Positions 1-6,275 of a DNA stretch of 8,535 nucleotides are shown here, one piece after another. Position 1 is the stretch's first letter, and each line of letters starts with the position of its first letter. A program made the translations under genes and the position numbers. The notes below the pieces were generated by a model. The model ran no database searches. It was given only the letters and a program-made list of their open reading frames with translations, and was not told the DNA's origin. The DNA comes from an uncultured Clostridia bacterium (GTDB taxonomy: Bacteria; Bacillota; Clostridia; Oscillospirales; CAG-272), in contig CALGZV010000310.1 of assembly GCA_937934385.1 (NCBI GenBank), positions 1 to 8,535 of the forward strand, given 5' to 3'.

Positions 1-97
1 TTTCCTTCAAATTTAGTTCGACAAGCTCGGCGCTTTGCGCCGTATTAAGTAGTTTATGTTAAAACTTATTCCACATGACGGCTTACGTCGATTTAGT

Positions 98-195
98 GTC
101 CCGTCGGAAGGTCATAATGACCGACTGACGACGGGACAAGTAAAACTTCCCTCTGTCTGCTTCCACGCCGCGCTCGGCGTGTGACCGAAGAGAGG
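98..195. other. candidate structured RNA or composite palindromic repeat
   Basis: Two compound stems sit side by side. The first has a perfect 9-bp outer stem (98-106 with 129-137, GTCCCGTCG/CGACGGGAC) around an inner 5-bp hairpin (110-114 with 118-122, loop TAA). An alternative pairing of GTCGG 103-107 with CCGAC 121-125 would compete with it. The second has CCTCT 150-154 with AGAGG 191-195, TTC/GAA 161-163/187-189 and a GC-rich 7-bp tip 164-170/175-181 with loop CGCT. Nested stems broken by internal loops resemble folded RNA more than a simple terminator. No known RNA family was recognised and the strand is unknown. Confidence 0.35.
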
Positions 196-204
196 ATGAG
201 TCAA

Positions 205-228
205 CACGTAACGCGTCCGCGTAACGTG
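205..228. repeat. imperfect palindrome / hairpin
   Basis: CACGT 205-209 pairs with ACGTG 224-228, and ACGC 211-214 pairs with GCGT 219-222. One A-A mismatch separates the two parts and the loop is GTCC. It is part of the hairpin cluster at the left end, and its function is unknown. Confidence 0.4.
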
Positions 229-301
229 GGAAGAGAAACGGAGACGGTTTCTTCCTCTTTTGTAATCTTTCTTTGGCCTCGTCTATTCTCCCTCATTTCA
301 T

Positions 302-330
302 GAATTGTATTTGCAACGCAAATACAATTC
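302..330. repeat. perfect 13-bp inverted repeat with 3-nt loop
   Basis: GAATTGTATTTGC (302-314) is followed by AAC and its exact reverse complement (318-330). No T-run follows on the + strand, and no clean T-run follows on the - strand, so it is a poor intrinsic terminator. A perfect, short-loop, AT-rich palindrome in a gene-free region is typical of dispersed intergenic palindromic elements. Whether it is repeated elsewhere in the genome cannot be seen from one window. Confidence 0.6.
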
Positions 331-346
331 TATGATGCGCTCCGTT

Positions 347-372
347 GTTTCTTTTCATCATTGGAAAGAAAC
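347..372. repeat. 10-bp inverted repeat
   Basis: GTTTCTTTTC 347-356 pairs with 363-372 (one G-T pair), with loop ATCATT. It lies 16 bases after the 302-330 palindrome and is followed by a weaker 7-bp hairpin at 395-414 (one G-T pair). These may be parts of one repeat element. No role could be assigned. Confidence 0.4.
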
Positions 373-473
373 GCTTGAAATAAAACATCTTGAAAGTCTG
401 ATATCACTCAGATTCTCTTCATAAGTTTCATCCTCAAAGAAACATTGTATTGTAACTTATCACTTTTTTGTAC

Positions 474-488
474 CGCCGCAGAGCGGCG
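474..488. repeat. GC-rich hairpin just upstream of the first gene
   Basis: CGCCGC 474-479 and GCGGCG 483-488 form a 6-bp stem with loop AGA. It ends five bases before the Shine-Dalgarno site of the following gene. The GGAG itself stays outside the stem, so it could set the 5' boundary of the translation-initiation region. The T-run at 464-469 precedes the stem, so it is not a + strand terminator. Confidence 0.4.
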
Positions 489-492
489 AAAT

Positions 493-496
493 GGAG
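493..496 (+). promoter_or_regulatory. Shine-Dalgarno site deciding the start at 503
   Basis: GGAG lies 6 bases before ATG 503. The upstream in-frame ATG at 491 overlaps this site and has no purine-rich site of its own at a proper distance, so 503 is the better start. Confidence 0.7.
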
Positions 497-502
497 ATTA
501 AC

Positions 503-1387
503 ATGAATTTAACGGAAAAGATATTTGATTTTGTACGCCATGACAGTGACGGACTTTATTCGGTAAGCGTCATTGAGAACGGGGAGATAAAGACCTTTAA
601 GCGCATGCCGTCAAACAATGCGAACAATACGTACTCTGTTTCAAAAGCGTTTACGGTCACGGCGCTTGGAATGCTTTACGACGAGGGGAAGCTTAGCACG
701 GACGAGCGCATCGTCGATATTTTTTCAGATGAAATGCCTGACGGATATGATCCTGTATGGGACAAGGTAACTGTCGATAATGTCATAAAGCACAGTATGG
801 GAATAGACATTCCGGGCTTTCTTGATATTGATGTTGAAGATGATCTGTCCGGTTACGGGGAGAGATACGGCACGCGCACCGATTTTCTGCGTATTCTTCT
901 GTCGCAGAAGCTGCCGTACGAGCCGGGAACGCATTATTGCTATACCGACGGCGCGTACTATCTGCTCTCGCGTTTGGTAACGAAGAAGTCGGGAGAGCGT
1001 CTCGACGATTTTCTGAATAAAAGACTGTTCGTACCGCTGGACTTTTCCGAAATGGCATGGTCGAAGTGTCCGCAGGGTTATCCCATGGGAGCGACAGGAC
1101 TTTTTCTGCGTACAGCCGACGTTGCAAAGCTCGGTCAGACATATCTCTGCGGCGGTGTTTATGATGGCAGACGCATCTTCTCGGAAAAGTGGTGCAATAT
1201 AGTCAAAGAGCGCGAATATGAATTTTCGAGATGCAGTGAGTTCGGCCACGGAAAGGGCGGATACTGCGGCCAGTTCGTATATTTTAATACGAAACTCGGA
1301 ATTGCCGTTGGTTGGGAGGGCTACGACACGTCGGATTACGGCGCCCGGCTCTGTGATTTTCTGAAAAATCTCGAAATGGGTATGTGA
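503..1387 (+). CDS. class C beta-lactamase/esterase-like serine hydrolase (PF00144-type)
   Basis: This 294-residue protein belongs to the penicillin-recognising serine hydrolases related to class C beta-lactamases, DD-peptidases and EstB-type esterases. The substrate is unknown. Numbered from Met503, the nucleophile motif SxxK is S45-V-S-K48. The second motif sits about 100 residues later as Y147-T-D, where most relatives have YxN. The stretch GATGLFLRTADVAKLG is the family's conserved GxxS/TxxD region, and FGHGKGGYCGQF near 247-258 stands where the HxG/KTG motif and the G-GGQ strand usually lie. There is no signal peptide or membrane segment, so a cytoplasmic location is likely, which argues against a cell-wall or resistance role. 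The spacer to the next, unrelated-class hydrolase is 139 bases. Fold assignment is confident; function is not. Confidence 0.8.
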   Translation: MNLTEKIFDFVRHDSDGLYSVSVIENGEIKTFKRMPSNNANNTYSVSKAFTVTALGMLYDEGKLSTDERIVDIFSDEMPDGYDPVWDKVTVDNVIKHSMGIDIPGFLDIDVEDDLSGYGERYGTRTDFLRILLSQKLPYEPGTHYCYTDGAYYLLSRLVTKKSGERLDDFLNKRLFVPLDFSEMAWSKCPQGYPMGATGLFLRTADVAKLGQTYLCGGVYDGRRIFSEKWCNIVKEREYEFSRCSEFGHGKGGYCGQFVYFNTKLGIAVGWEGYDTSDYGARLCDFLKNLEMGM

Positions 1388-1389
1388 AC

Positions 1390-1445
1390 CTGACGGCAGA
1401 AAAAATGTCACTTTTCTCCTTTTTATTAATAGCTTTGCCTGTCAG
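1390..1445 (+). terminator. weak terminator-like hairpin between the two hydrolase genes
   Basis: CTGACGGCA 1390-1398 can pair with TGCC/GTCAG 1436-1445 (one bulged T). Inside it, AGAAAA 1398-1403 can pair with TTTTCT 1412-1417, which is followed by CCTTTTTATT. The inner stem is A/T only, so termination would be inefficient. It could equally be incidental. Confidence 0.25.
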
Positions 1446-1464
1446 CATTTTCACCAATGGCAAC

Positions 1465-1492
1465 TTGTATTGAAAATTGGCTATGATATATT
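1465..1492 (+). promoter_or_regulatory. possible sigma-A promoter for the P-loop/beta-lactamase-like gene
   Basis: TTGTAT at 1465-1470 and TATATT at 1487-1492 are separated by 16 bases and lie 35 bases upstream of the gene's ATG. Both hexamers are partial matches, so this is only a candidate. Confidence 0.35.
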
Positions 1493-1513
1493 CGATTCGA
1501 TAAACCGAAATTT

Positions 1514-1520
1514 GGTGAGG
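1514..1520 (+). promoter_or_regulatory. Shine-Dalgarno site deciding the start at 1527
   Basis: GGTGAGG ends 6 bases before ATG 1527. The frame is open further upstream to a TTG at 1470, but that codon has no ribosome binding site and the added residues lack family resemblance. Confidence 0.7.
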
Positions 1521-1526
1521 TATAAT

Positions 1527-2561
1527 ATGGCGACACTTCATTTAATGGTAGGCTTGCCGGGCAGCGGAAAAACTACAGATGTCAAATTCCATTTAAGCTC
1601 TTGCTCGTCAGATATATATATTGGAAATTACATTCCCGCTTCATCGGTTCCGTATATAGCGGCGGGTGCGAGAGATTACCGCGATCAGCCTACAGACGGG
1701 ATTTCCGAAATAGATGCCGGAAGGTATATAATAGATAACAGGGAAGACAAATTTTCGAGCGGCGTACTTGAAGTTTGCAACAGTTCTTTTTCGGTTGACG
1801 GACAGCTTGCAGAGGAGATCGGCAGATGTATATCCGGATATCCCTTTAGATCCGGATTTTACCTTATAGATCTCGAGACCGGAATGTCTTGCGGATATAA
1901 TGCCGACGATCAGTTCAGCACGGCAAGTACGGTAAAAGCCGGCTTCGGTCTGTATTGCTTTAAGTCTATGGCAGCCGGCAGAGGCAGTATGTCTGATACG
2001 ATAGTATATAAAAGAAAGCATCATGTAAACGGATCGGGTGTTATACAGCGGAAACCGTTCGGAACTGTCTATACTGTGGAGCAGCTTATGAAGCTTATGC
2101 TTGACAATAGTGATAACATTGCTTATTATATGCTGCTTGACTATTTCGGTATGTCAGGTTATAATGAAATGATACATTCACTGGGTGTAGAATGTTCTCT
2201 CTACGAAACAAATAAATGGGGAACATTGTCTCCTCATGAGCTTGGACTTATCTGGCAGGAAATATATAGATTTAAGGATACCTGTGATGAGGGCGCCGAG
2301 CTTTGGAGATTGCTTACTACCAACAGATTCAATGAAATAAAAGCCGTTCTCGGAAAAGACAGGGGCACTATAGCGCATAAATCGGGATGGGGAGGTCTCG
2401 GCTGCCATGACGCAGGAGTTGTCTGCGGAGAGCATGCTTATGTTATTGCCGTTATGACAGATACCGAAATAAAAAAAGAATGTCTGCACAGTCTCATCAA
2501 ATACGGAGATCGGATAATGAGTGAGTACAGAGCATGGCTTGGGTCGGTTTACGGAAAGTAA
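1527..2561 (+). CDS. class A beta-lactamase-like serine hydrolase with P-loop N-terminus
   Basis: The protein is 344 residues long. Residues from about 88 onward match the class A beta-lactamase-like fold (Beta-lactamase2 type). The nucleophile motif S134-T-V-K137 follows the usual DLETG...FSTA approach, GSGVIQ leads into the SDN motif at 195-197, and K285-S-G287 is the KTG-type triad. No clear ExxLN omega-loop glutamate is visible, so efficient beta-lactam hydrolysis is doubtful. The N-terminus is unusual. MATLHLMVGLPGSGKTT contains a perfect Walker A loop (G9-LPGSGK-T16-T) and reads like the start of an AAA_33-type P-loop kinase. It stops there, with no Walker B or other kinase region, and about 70 unassigned residues follow. 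There is no signal peptide, whereas such lactamase-like proteins are commonly exported. The frame is unbroken and has no alternative ATG before the hydrolase domain. It is probably a chimera from recombination, with unknown substrate. Confidence 0.8.
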   Translation: MATLHLMVGLPGSGKTTDVKFHLSSCSSDIYIGNYIPASSVPYIAAGARDYRDQPTDGISEIDAGRYIIDNREDKFSSGVLEVCNSSFSVDGQLAEEIGRCISGYPFRSGFYLIDLETGMSCGYNADDQFSTASTVKAGFGLYCFKSMAAGRGSMSDTIVYKRKHHVNGSGVIQRKPFGTVYTVEQLMKLMLDNSDNIAYYMLLDYFGMSGYNEMIHSLGVECSLYETNKWGTLSPHELGLIWQEIYRFKDTCDEGAELWRLLTTNRFNEIKAVLGKDRGTIAHKSGWGGLGCHDAGVVCGEHAYVIAVMTDTEIKKECLHSLIKYGDRIMSEYRAWLGSVYGK

Positions 2562-2616
2562 CTCATACCGAGAATTTGTTTTGTTCTGTTTTGCTGCTTT
2601 GTGTCAGTAATAATTT

Positions 2617-2694
2617 AAGGCATCGGAACTTTGAACAGCCCCAATTTATGCTGTCTGCACAAATTGGGGCTGTTCACTTTCCGATGCCTTTTTT
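2617..2694 (+). terminator. long hairpin terminator between convergent genes
   Basis: AAGGCATCGGAA 2617-2628 pairs perfectly with 2679-2690 (12 bp). After a small internal loop, GAACAGCCCCAATTT 2633-2647 pairs perfectly with 2661-2675 (15 bp), leaving a 13-base loop. A T-run (2689-2694) follows directly, so this is a Rho-independent terminator for the + strand hydrolase gene 55 bases upstream. On the - strand the 3' flank is only TTAAATTATT, so it may also stop argD transcripts, less efficiently. The stem is unusually long for a terminator. Confidence 0.85.
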
Positions 2695-2772
2695 GATATT
2701 GCCGAAAAATGAATTGGTTTTACATTTTAAACGGCAGAGTTTTGTATTATTTAACCTGTTAGGTTTAAACGC

Positions 2773-3933
2773 TTATGCGCATACCTCAATTATCACCTTG
2801 ATAGCTTCGCGAAGAAGATCTTCAGGGATGTTGAGAGGGGGAAGAAGGCGTATTTTATTTTTCGCACGAAGCGCAATAACTCCGCGCTCACGGCAGAGTG
2901 CAAGTACCTCTCCGGCATCCTTTTCCGTTTCAATTCCGATCATAAGTCCCATTCCGGATACGCTTTTGATCCCCGGTTTACCTTCGAGCATGCTGAAGAT
3001 CAGCTCAGAACGTTTTTTTACTCCCTCGAGCAGATCATCGTCTATGCGTTCAAGTACGTTGAGCGCTCCGGCGCATGCTGCGGCGTTTCCTCCGAATGTA
3101 GAACCGTTATCTCCGGGAGAGAAAATGTCGGCGAGCTTTTCTCCGAGCATAGTTGCTCCTATCGGCAGACCTCCGGCAAGTCCTTTTGCTGTAGTTACTA
3201 TGTCAGGATTTATTCCGAAATTCATATATCCGTAGAGCTTTCCGGTGCGTCCGTTTCCGCACTGTACCTCGTCTGCAATGAGCAAAAGATCTTTTTCGGA
3301 TGCCAGCTGTTTAAGTTCGTCGCAGAATTCCTGAGTGAGCGGCATTACGCCGCCCTCGCCCTGAATGACCTCGAACATTATTGCGGCGCACTGGACATTT
3401 TCGGCAGCTTCGCGAACGGAATCGATATTGTTTGCTTCGGCGTATACGAATCCCGGAGTAAGGGGCAGAAAAGATTTGTGGAATATATCCTGACCTGTTG
3501 CTGCAAGTGTTGTAAGCGTGCGTCCGTGAAAAGAATTTTTAAGCGTTATTATTGTATGATGGCCGGAGCCTTTTGTTTTTTCGGCATATGCACGCGCAGC
3601 TTTTACAGCACATTCATTTGCTTCTGCACCTGAGTTGCTGAAAAATACTTTTTTCATGCCTGTTCTTTTGCAGAGCTGTTCTGCGAGCTTTGCACAAGGA
3701 GCCGAGTAAAACAGATTTGATGTGTGTGAAAATTTCAAAAGCTGTTCTGTTACCGCGCTTACCCATTCACGGTCGGCGGTGCCGAAGGTATTGACGGCGA
3801 TCCCGCTTCCGAGATCGGTATATTTTTTGCCGTCACTGCCGGTCAGAATGCTTCCTTCTCCGGAGACGATCTCAAGCGGAAAGCGGGCGTATGTCCCGGC
3901 TATATATTCTTTATCAAGTTCTGCTGTATTCAT
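2773..3933 (-). CDS. argD: acetylornithine aminotransferase
   Basis: This PLP-dependent class III aminotransferase converts N-acetylglutamate semialdehyde to N-acetylornithine with glutamate as amino donor, and may also serve lysine synthesis as in other bacteria. The 386 residues are full length. Visible landmarks are SNSGAEANE (99-107, phosphate and cofactor site), SFHGRT (134-139), QGEGG (191-195), the aspartate of ADEVQ (D221, pairs with the pyridine nitrogen), the Schiff-base lysine K250 in TTAKGLAGGLPIGA, and STFGGN (278-283). ATG 3933 has the Shine-Dalgarno AAAGGA (complement of 3943-3948) 9 bases upstream. It is the last gene of the arg operon, 190 bases after argB, a gap that holds two hairpins. 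The convergent terminator at 2617-2694 lies downstream. Confidence 0.95.
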   Translation of the reverse strand: MNTAELDKEYIAGTYARFPLEIVSGEGSILTGSDGKKYTDLGSGIAVNTFGTADREWVSAVTEQLLKFSHTSNLFYSAPCAKLAEQLCKRTGMKKVFFSNSGAEANECAVKAARAYAEKTKGSGHHTIITLKNSFHGRTLTTLAATGQDIFHKSFLPLTPGFVYAEANNIDSVREAAENVQCAAIMFEVIQGEGGVMPLTQEFCDELKQLASEKDLLLIADEVQCGNGRTGKLYGYMNFGINPDIVTTAKGLAGGLPIGATMLGEKLADIFSPGDNGSTFGGNAAACAGALNVLERIDDDLLEGVKKRSELIFSMLEGKPGIKSVSGMGLMIGIETEKDAGEVLALCRERGVIALRAKNKIRLLPPLNIPEDLLREAIKVIIEVCA

Positions 3934-3984
3934 ATTTGCAGTTCCTTTCGTTTTTATTGAATAAGACTTACGTATATGTCTGAA

Positions 3985-4020
3985 TCGGTCTTGCCGGGAA
4001 GATCACCCGTGCAAGACCGA
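3985..4020 (-). other. intercistronic hairpin before argD
   Basis: TCGGTCTTGC 3985-3994 pairs with GCAAGACCGA 4011-4020, and the stem continues as CGGG 3995-3998 with CCCG 4006-4009 after one bulged T. This gives about 14 bp in total with a 7-base loop. On the transcribed (-) strand it is followed by TTCAGACATA, not a U-run, so a terminator is unlikely. A mRNA-stability or processing element is more plausible. Confidence 0.5.
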
Positions 4021-4065
4021 CGGTTTAATATTTAAAAGACGATTTTAAATTTGTATTTGCAGGAT

Positions 4066-4108
4066 ATACCGGCATTCCGATAAATCATATCGCTGCGTTT
4101 GCCGGTAT
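4066..4108 (-). other. intercistronic hairpin after argB
   Basis: ATACCGGC 4066-4073 pairs with GCCGGTAT 4101-4108. Within the loop CGATA 4078-4082 pairs with TATCG 4088-4092. It starts 16 bases after the argB stop codon in the direction of transcription. The U-run expected of a terminator is missing (TCCTGCAAAT follows). With the 3985-4020 hairpin it fills most of the argB-argD gap. Confidence 0.4.
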
Positions 4109-4123
4109 GGGAATCCCGTGTAT

Positions 4124-4984
4124 TTACGGCGTGATCATTGTTCCTGCGCCTTCGTCGGTGAGCGTTTCGAGAAGCAGCGCATGAGGCACGCGTCCGTCAA
4201 GAACAAAGACCTTTCGCACACCCTTGCGTATAGCGTCGATACAGCATTCGACCTTCGGTATCATGCCGCCTGAAATGATACCCTGATCGAACAGCGCCTC
4301 CGCCTCTTTGATGCTGAGTGCCTTTATGATGGAGGAGGGATCATCCTTATCGCGCATAATTCCGTGTATGTCCGTCATTGTTATAAGTCGGTATGCACCG
4401 AGACTTCCCGCTATATATGCGGCGGCGGTGTCGGCGTTTACATTGTATATGTTTCCGCTTTTATCGCATCCGATCGTTGATACGACCGGAATATAATTCT
4501 TTTCGAGAAGATCGGTGATAGGCTCGGGATTTATTCCGGTTATTTTGCCGACAAACCCGAGACGTTCGTCCTTGGGCTCGGCCTCTATGAGCCTGCCGTC
4601 GGTACCGGATATTCCCATTGCGCGTCCGCCCTTCATTTCAAGAAGGTTGACAAGACTTTTTCCGATCTTGCCTGCAAGTACCATCTGAACTATTTCTGCG
4701 GTCTCTCTGTCGGTTACGCGCAATCCTTCCACGAATTCGGTCTTTTTTCCGACTCTGTCGAGCATCTCCGTGATCTCAGGCCCTCCGCCGTGTACCAGTA
4801 CGACCTTTACTCCTACGAGTGAAAGGAGTACCAGATCTTCCATGACCTGCTGCTTTAGTTCTTCGTTTATCATTGCGTTTCCGCCGTATTTTATTACGAC
4901 GGTTTTTCCGTAATATTTTTGTATGTACGGCAGAGCCTGTGTAAGTATCTCCGCCCTTTGTGCATTTGAAATTTCAGATAACAT
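4124..4984 (-). CDS. argB: acetylglutamate kinase, probably arginine-sensitive
   Basis: The enzyme phosphorylates N-acetyl-L-glutamate with ATP, usually the controlled step of the cyclic arginine pathway. All amino-acid-kinase landmarks are present in 286 residues: VVIKYGGNAM with the catalytic lysine and Gly-Gly near the N-terminus, VLVHGGGPEI for the phosphate-binding loop, GLRVTD for the acetylglutamate site, NVNADTAAA, and ITMTDIHGI. The protein has an N-terminal helix before the kinase core (QRAEILTQALPYIQKYYGK). In this family that extension marks hexameric, arginine-inhibited kinases, so feedback control is inferred. ATG 4984 has GGAG (complement of 4991-4994) 6 bases upstream. The gene begins 13 bases after the argJ stop codon, which is typical of a tight operon. 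Confidence 0.95.
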   Translation of the reverse strand: MLSEISNAQRAEILTQALPYIQKYYGKTVVIKYGGNAMINEELKQQVMEDLVLLSLVGVKVVLVHGGGPEITEMLDRVGKKTEFVEGLRVTDRETAEIVQMVLAGKIGKSLVNLLEMKGGRAMGISGTDGRLIEAEPKDERLGFVGKITGINPEPITDLLEKNYIPVVSTIGCDKSGNIYNVNADTAAAYIAGSLGAYRLITMTDIHGIMRDKDDPSSIIKALSIKEAEALFDQGIISGGMIPKVECCIDAIRKGVRKVFVLDGRVPHALLLETLTDEGAGTMITP

Positions 4985-4997
4985 TATTTTCTCCGTA

Positions 4998-6212
4998 TTA
5001 TGTGCGGTAATCGCCGTTTATTTTTACATAATCGTATGTCAGATCGCATCCCCATGCTGTAGCGTCTGCATTTCCGTCTCCGAGCGATACCGATATTACG
5101 ATCTCCTTCTCGGAGAGTATTTCCTTTGCCTTTTCTTCGGAAAAATCAACGCCCGCACCGTCGCGGCAGACCTCAACCGAGCCTGCGGAAGATATGAAGC
5201 TGACTCCTACTTTTGTGACGTCGGTCTGCGCACCGCTGTATCCTATCGCACAGAGAACGCGGCCCCAGTTGGCGTCGGATCCGAACATTGCTGCCTTTGT
5301 AAGGGAAGAGCAAACGACGCTCTTTGCAATCGTCTTTGCTGCAGCCTTGTCGGCTGCTCCCGTTACTTTGCATTCGAGAAGCTTTGTTGCGCCCTCTCCG
5401 TCTGCTGCAATACTGCGGCATAGATATGTCGTTACCGCTGACAATGCTTCTTTAAAAACGTCAAAATCTGCTCCGTCAGCTGTTATTTCGGGATTTCCGG
5501 CGAGTCCGTTTGCGAGTATGACCACCATATCGTTTGTGGAGGTATCGCCGTCTATGCTTATCATATTGAAAGAATCCTCTGTGTCTGCCGACAGAGCTTT
5601 CTGAAGCATTTCGCCGGATATGGCGCAGTCGGTAGTAAGGAATACGAGCATTGTCGCCATGTTGGGATGGATCATTCCGGAGCCTTTGGCAATTCCTCCG
5701 ATGCGGCATTCCTTTCCGCCTATACTGAATGAAAAAGCGATCTGCTTTTTGGCGGTATCGGTCGTCATGATTCCTTCTGCCGCGTCGTCGCTCTTGTCTC
5801 CGAGACCTGCTGCAAGCTCATGCATTGCAGCGGCTATGGGGGTGGGATCGAGAGGTTGTCCTATAACTCCTGTTGATGCAACGATCACATCCTCATTATT
5901 TATTCCGAGCGCATCTGCGGCGAGGCATGCCATTTCGCGTGCAACCCCGACACCGCCCGCGTTGCATGTGTTGGCGTTTCCGCTGTTGCATATGATCGCC
6001 TGTGCTGTTTTATTGCCGAGGTGTTCTTTTGTAACTGTGAGCGGAGCGCCCTTTACATGGTTCTTGGTATATACAGCCGCTGCTGCTGCCGGAACGGAAC
6101 TTACTATCAGTGAAAGATCCTTTTTTGACTTGTTTTTGCGTATACCGCAGTGTATACCGTTTGCTTTAAATCCGGTTGCGGCGCATACGCCGCCGTTTAT
6201 CTGTTTTAACAT
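4998..6212 (-). CDS. argJ: ornithine acetyltransferase, probably also N-acetylglutamate synthase
   Basis: ArgJ transfers the acetyl group of N-acetylornithine to glutamate, releasing ornithine and renewing acetylglutamate. Many homologues can also start the pathway from acetyl-CoA. The 404 residues are full length and include the autoprocessing site HPNMATML. Cleavage is expected between A186 and T187, with T187 becoming the N-terminal nucleophile of the beta chain. STGVIG (113-118) carries the oxyanion-hole Thr-Gly. DGDTSTND (221-228) and the terminal CDLTYDYVKINGDYRT are family hallmarks. ATG 6212 has GGAG (complement of 6223-6226) 10 bases upstream. The gene lies 63 bases after argC. Monofunctional and bifunctional forms cannot be told apart from sequence alone, and no argA is present in this window. 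Confidence 0.95.
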   Translation of the reverse strand: MLKQINGGVCAATGFKANGIHCGIRKNKSKKDLSLIVSSVPAAAAAVYTKNHVKGAPLTVTKEHLGNKTAQAIICNSGNANTCNAGGVGVAREMACLAADALGINNEDVIVASTGVIGQPLDPTPIAAAMHELAAGLGDKSDDAAEGIMTTDTAKKQIAFSFSIGGKECRIGGIAKGSGMIHPNMATMLVFLTTDCAISGEMLQKALSADTEDSFNMISIDGDTSTNDMVVILANGLAGNPEITADGADFDVFKEALSAVTTYLCRSIAADGEGATKLLECKVTGAADKAAAKTIAKSVVCSSLTKAAMFGSDANWGRVLCAIGYSGAQTDVTKVGVSFISSAGSVEVCRDGAGVDFSEEKAKEILSEKEIVISVSLGDGNADATAWGCDLTYDYVKINGDYRT

Positions 6213-6275
6213 TTATATTTATCTCCGAAGTTTCTGTTTTTAAATTGATATTATCTGTATTATCTGTTTCCGATT

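Larger units (their letters stand above)
1..502. other. gene-free region dense in inverted repeats
   Basis: No open frame of useful length, tRNA or rRNA is visible in these 500 bases. What stands out is the number of short stems: 28-33/37-42 (loop TTT), 77-80/86-89, 98-106/129-137 with 110-114/118-122 nested inside, 150-154/191-195 enclosing 164-170/175-181, 205-214/219-228 (one A-A mismatch), 235-239/247-251, 302-314/318-330, 347-356/363-372, 395-401/408-414 and 474-479/483-488. A pyrimidine-rich stretch lies at about 247-300. The region could be a cluster of palindromic intergenic repeats, a structured non-coding RNA, or the decayed end of a mobile element. The sequence alone does not decide, and no terminator or promoter could be assigned with confidence. 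Confidence 0.6.

Noticed and set aside
1..502. CRISPR array
   Set aside because: The repeats are inverted stems of different sequence, not regularly spaced direct repeats, and no cas gene is nearby.
725..1411. 228-codon open frame on the - strand inside the class C-like hydrolase
   Set aside because: It is antisense to a gene with SxxK and the other family motifs, and the translation shows no recognisable domain.
1521..1526. Perfect TATAAT just before ATG 1527
   Set aside because: It lies between the Shine-Dalgarno site and the start codon, so a promoter here would give a transcript lacking the binding site. No -35 box fits.
1593..1604. Lipobox-like L-S-S-C in the P-loop/beta-lactamase-like protein
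   Set aside because: As a working lipoprotein signal it fails: no hydrophobic segment precedes it and the upstream residues include the Walker A loop. It is mentioned only as a possible relic.
1527..2561. Antibiotic-resistance beta-lactamase
   Set aside because: There is no export signal and no clear ExxLN glutamate for deacylation, so resistance cannot be claimed from SxxK/SDN/KSG alone.
2534..3235. 233-codon open frame on the + strand over the argD 3' half
   Set aside because: It overlaps argD, which is clearly coding on the - strand, has serine-rich low-complexity composition and no family resemblance. It is a shadow frame.
4030..4080. 16-codon reading frame between argB and argD that could be a leader peptide
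   Set aside because: It has no arginine codons and no good ribosome binding site, and the nearby hairpins lack terminator tails, so arginine attenuation is not supported.
5620..6243. 207-codon open frame on the + strand inside argJ
   Set aside because: It is antisense to a full-length ArgJ with all motifs. Composition is alanine/serine/proline-rich and no ribosome binding site was recognised.
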